Positions 63,209 through 64,000 of a stretch of 64,000 nucleotides of DNA are shown in pieces. The stretch is taken from contig NZ_KE386491.1 in the NCBI RefSeq assembly GCF_000427405.1, positions 4,597,812 through 4,661,811 of the forward strand. The letters are read 5' to 3'. Each line of letters begins with the position of its first letter. The stretch's first letter is position 1. Under the pieces are notes generated by a model. That model saw nothing but the letters and a program-made list of their open reading frames with translations. It ran no database searches and had not been told where the DNA came from. Source of the DNA: Flectobacillus major DSM 103 (GTDB taxonomy: Bacteria; Bacteroidota; Bacteroidia; Cytophagales; Spirosomataceae). Position numbers and translations under genes: made by a program.

Positions 63209-64000
63209 TTAAATTTTAGGATTTACCCAATCATCCACTTTATCATACATTAATTGATAAAGACTTCTTTGTGTAATTATAAATCGTGCTCTAAGGTTCA
63301 TTCCTTTTTTGAATTGACCAATATATCCATTTTTTAATTTAAGGAACGTATTATCTAATGAACATTGAACTTTGAAAACGGGCTGTTGGCTCTGGATAAC
63401 AAAATCGTTGGCGATACTTATAATCTTTCCACCTGCCAAACCCCATTGATTGTAATTAAAGCTATTTATTTGAAAATTAGCTTGCATCCCTTTTCTCAGG
63501 AAACCAATATCCTGTGGATTCACATAGCACTCAACTAGTAAATTTGAATCAGGGGAAATAATACCTAAATTTTCTCCTGCCTGTACACTACTCCCTATAT
63601 ACTTACCTGTCAACTGTTGGATAGTACCAGTAGCAGATGCTTTAATTACATACTGTTCCTTTTCTTCTAATAATTGTTTTTGGATTGCTTGCAATTCTGT
63701 AAGCTCAATCTGATAGTGGCTCAAATCAGATTGCCAAAGCGTAATTTGCTTTTCAGTACTTGAACGGAACTCCGCAAGTAGTTGATTATAAGCATATTCT
63801 TTTTCGTCAAATTCACGCATCGCAATCACTTTTTCTCTATATAGAGTTCGGTCAGTATCTAACTCCTTCTTGACTTTGCGTTGGTGTTGGATATTTTCTT
63901 GAAGTGTGTATTTAAACTGATTATACTGTTGAGTGTATAATGGAGACGTTAAACCTTTTATCTTTAGAATCGAAGATGAATCAATTTTTACTAATAAGAA
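63209..64000 (-). CDS. HlyD-family membrane-fusion (adaptor) protein, N-terminus beyond window
   Basis: The frame is open from the stop at 63209 to the right edge, giving the C-terminal 264 residues; the internal GTG at 63829 is not the true start. Visible parts are a coiled-coil hairpin (LTSPLYTQQYNQFKYTLQEN onward, rich in Glu/Gln/Lys) and a lipoyl/barrel-sandwich segment (VIKASATGTIQQLTGKYIGS). A beta-barrel domain follows with ECYVNPQDIGFLRKGMQANFQI, and the end is LRARFIITQRSLYQLMYDKVDDW, typical of HlyD of peptide/bacteriocin ABC exporters. The partner ABC gene would lie outside the window. Confidence 0.9.
   Translation of the reverse strand, partial: FLLVKIDSSSILKIKGLTSPLYTQQYNQFKYTLQENIQHQRKVKKELDTDRTLYREKVIAMREFDEKEYAYNQLLAEFRSSTEKQITLWQSDLSHYQIELTELQAIQKQLLEEKEQYVIKASATGTIQQLTGKYIGSSVQAGENLGIISPDSNLLVECYVNPQDIGFLRKGMQANFQINSFNYNQWGLAGGKIISIANDFVIQSQQPVFKVQCSLDNTFLKLKNGYIGQFKKGMNLRARFIITQRSLYQLMYDKVDDWVNPKI

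Noticed and set aside
63209-63829. Complete 206-residue HlyD-like gene starting with GTG at 63829
   Set aside because: The same frame stays open to 64000 and encodes coiled coil typical of the family, so the gene is cut by the window edge.

Overview
The window looks like chromosomal DNA from a free-living member of the Bacteroidota, most likely order Cytophagales (a Flectobacillus/Arcicella/Emticicia-like lineage is my guess, not proven). Signs are low GC, promoters with the TAnnTTTG -7 element, SusC-type and OMP_b-brl-type outer-membrane receptors, two proteins with type IX secretion (T9SS) C-terminal sorting domains, a PorD-like protein, an Rpb6-like omega subunit and the nusB-ytxH-DUF1573-yajC-ybbR-coaE gene order. 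No rRNA, tRNA, CRISPR array, transposase or prophage was seen. Both window edges cut genes: a SusC-type receptor on the left and a HlyD-type adaptor on the right.

Layout. 1-12.6 kb: SusC receptor, adenine deaminase, cmk, an FAD oxidoreductase, a large outer-membrane fusion protein, a secreted CotH protein and proA. 12.9-18.4 kb: dnaX, then a BlaI repressor / ExbD / M56-TonB fusion / TonB locus. 18.9-31.6 kb: small CBM48-like protein, NagX-like membrane acyltransferase, secreted hydrolase and isomerase, an outer-membrane receptor, a TlpA-like protein, a glycine-zipper lipoprotein, a 1020-residue haem-binding protein and an M48 peptidase. 32-48 kb: mostly housekeeping (bamD, rpoZ, coaBC, porD-like, GH130, K+ channel, ABC exporter, nusB, yajC, coaE, OstA-like, tilS). 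48.4-50.9 kb: an ECF sigma factor with membrane proteins and a TraB/GumN protein. 51-58.1 kb: a stress-type cluster (beta-CASP nuclease, two universal stress proteins, a thioredoxin-like protein without CxxC, an L,D-transpeptidase and three paralogous small proteins). 58.2-63.1 kb: a molybdenum hydroxylase pair divergent from AraC and an aldo/keto reductase.

Two loci stand out. (1) In 51-58 kb several promoters carry FNR/CRP-type dyads (TTGAT-N4-ATCAA-like) at fixed distances from the -7 element: 36.5 bp for two genes (a third is a half-site), and 58.5 bp for three others. This points to one Crp/Fnr-controlled regulon. Its most novel members are three tandem proteins that align without gaps and share His19, Glu21, Glu35, Glu84, His106 and His125 (numbering of the first). 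(2) The BlaI locus has two tandem AACTA-N6-TAGTT dyads before blaI and an identical 16-bp copy before tonB, about 2.6 kb away. This suggests that a protease-sensed BlaI-type switch controls a TonB/ExbD energy-transduction set. Functions are inferred from sequence motifs read by eye; no database search was run.
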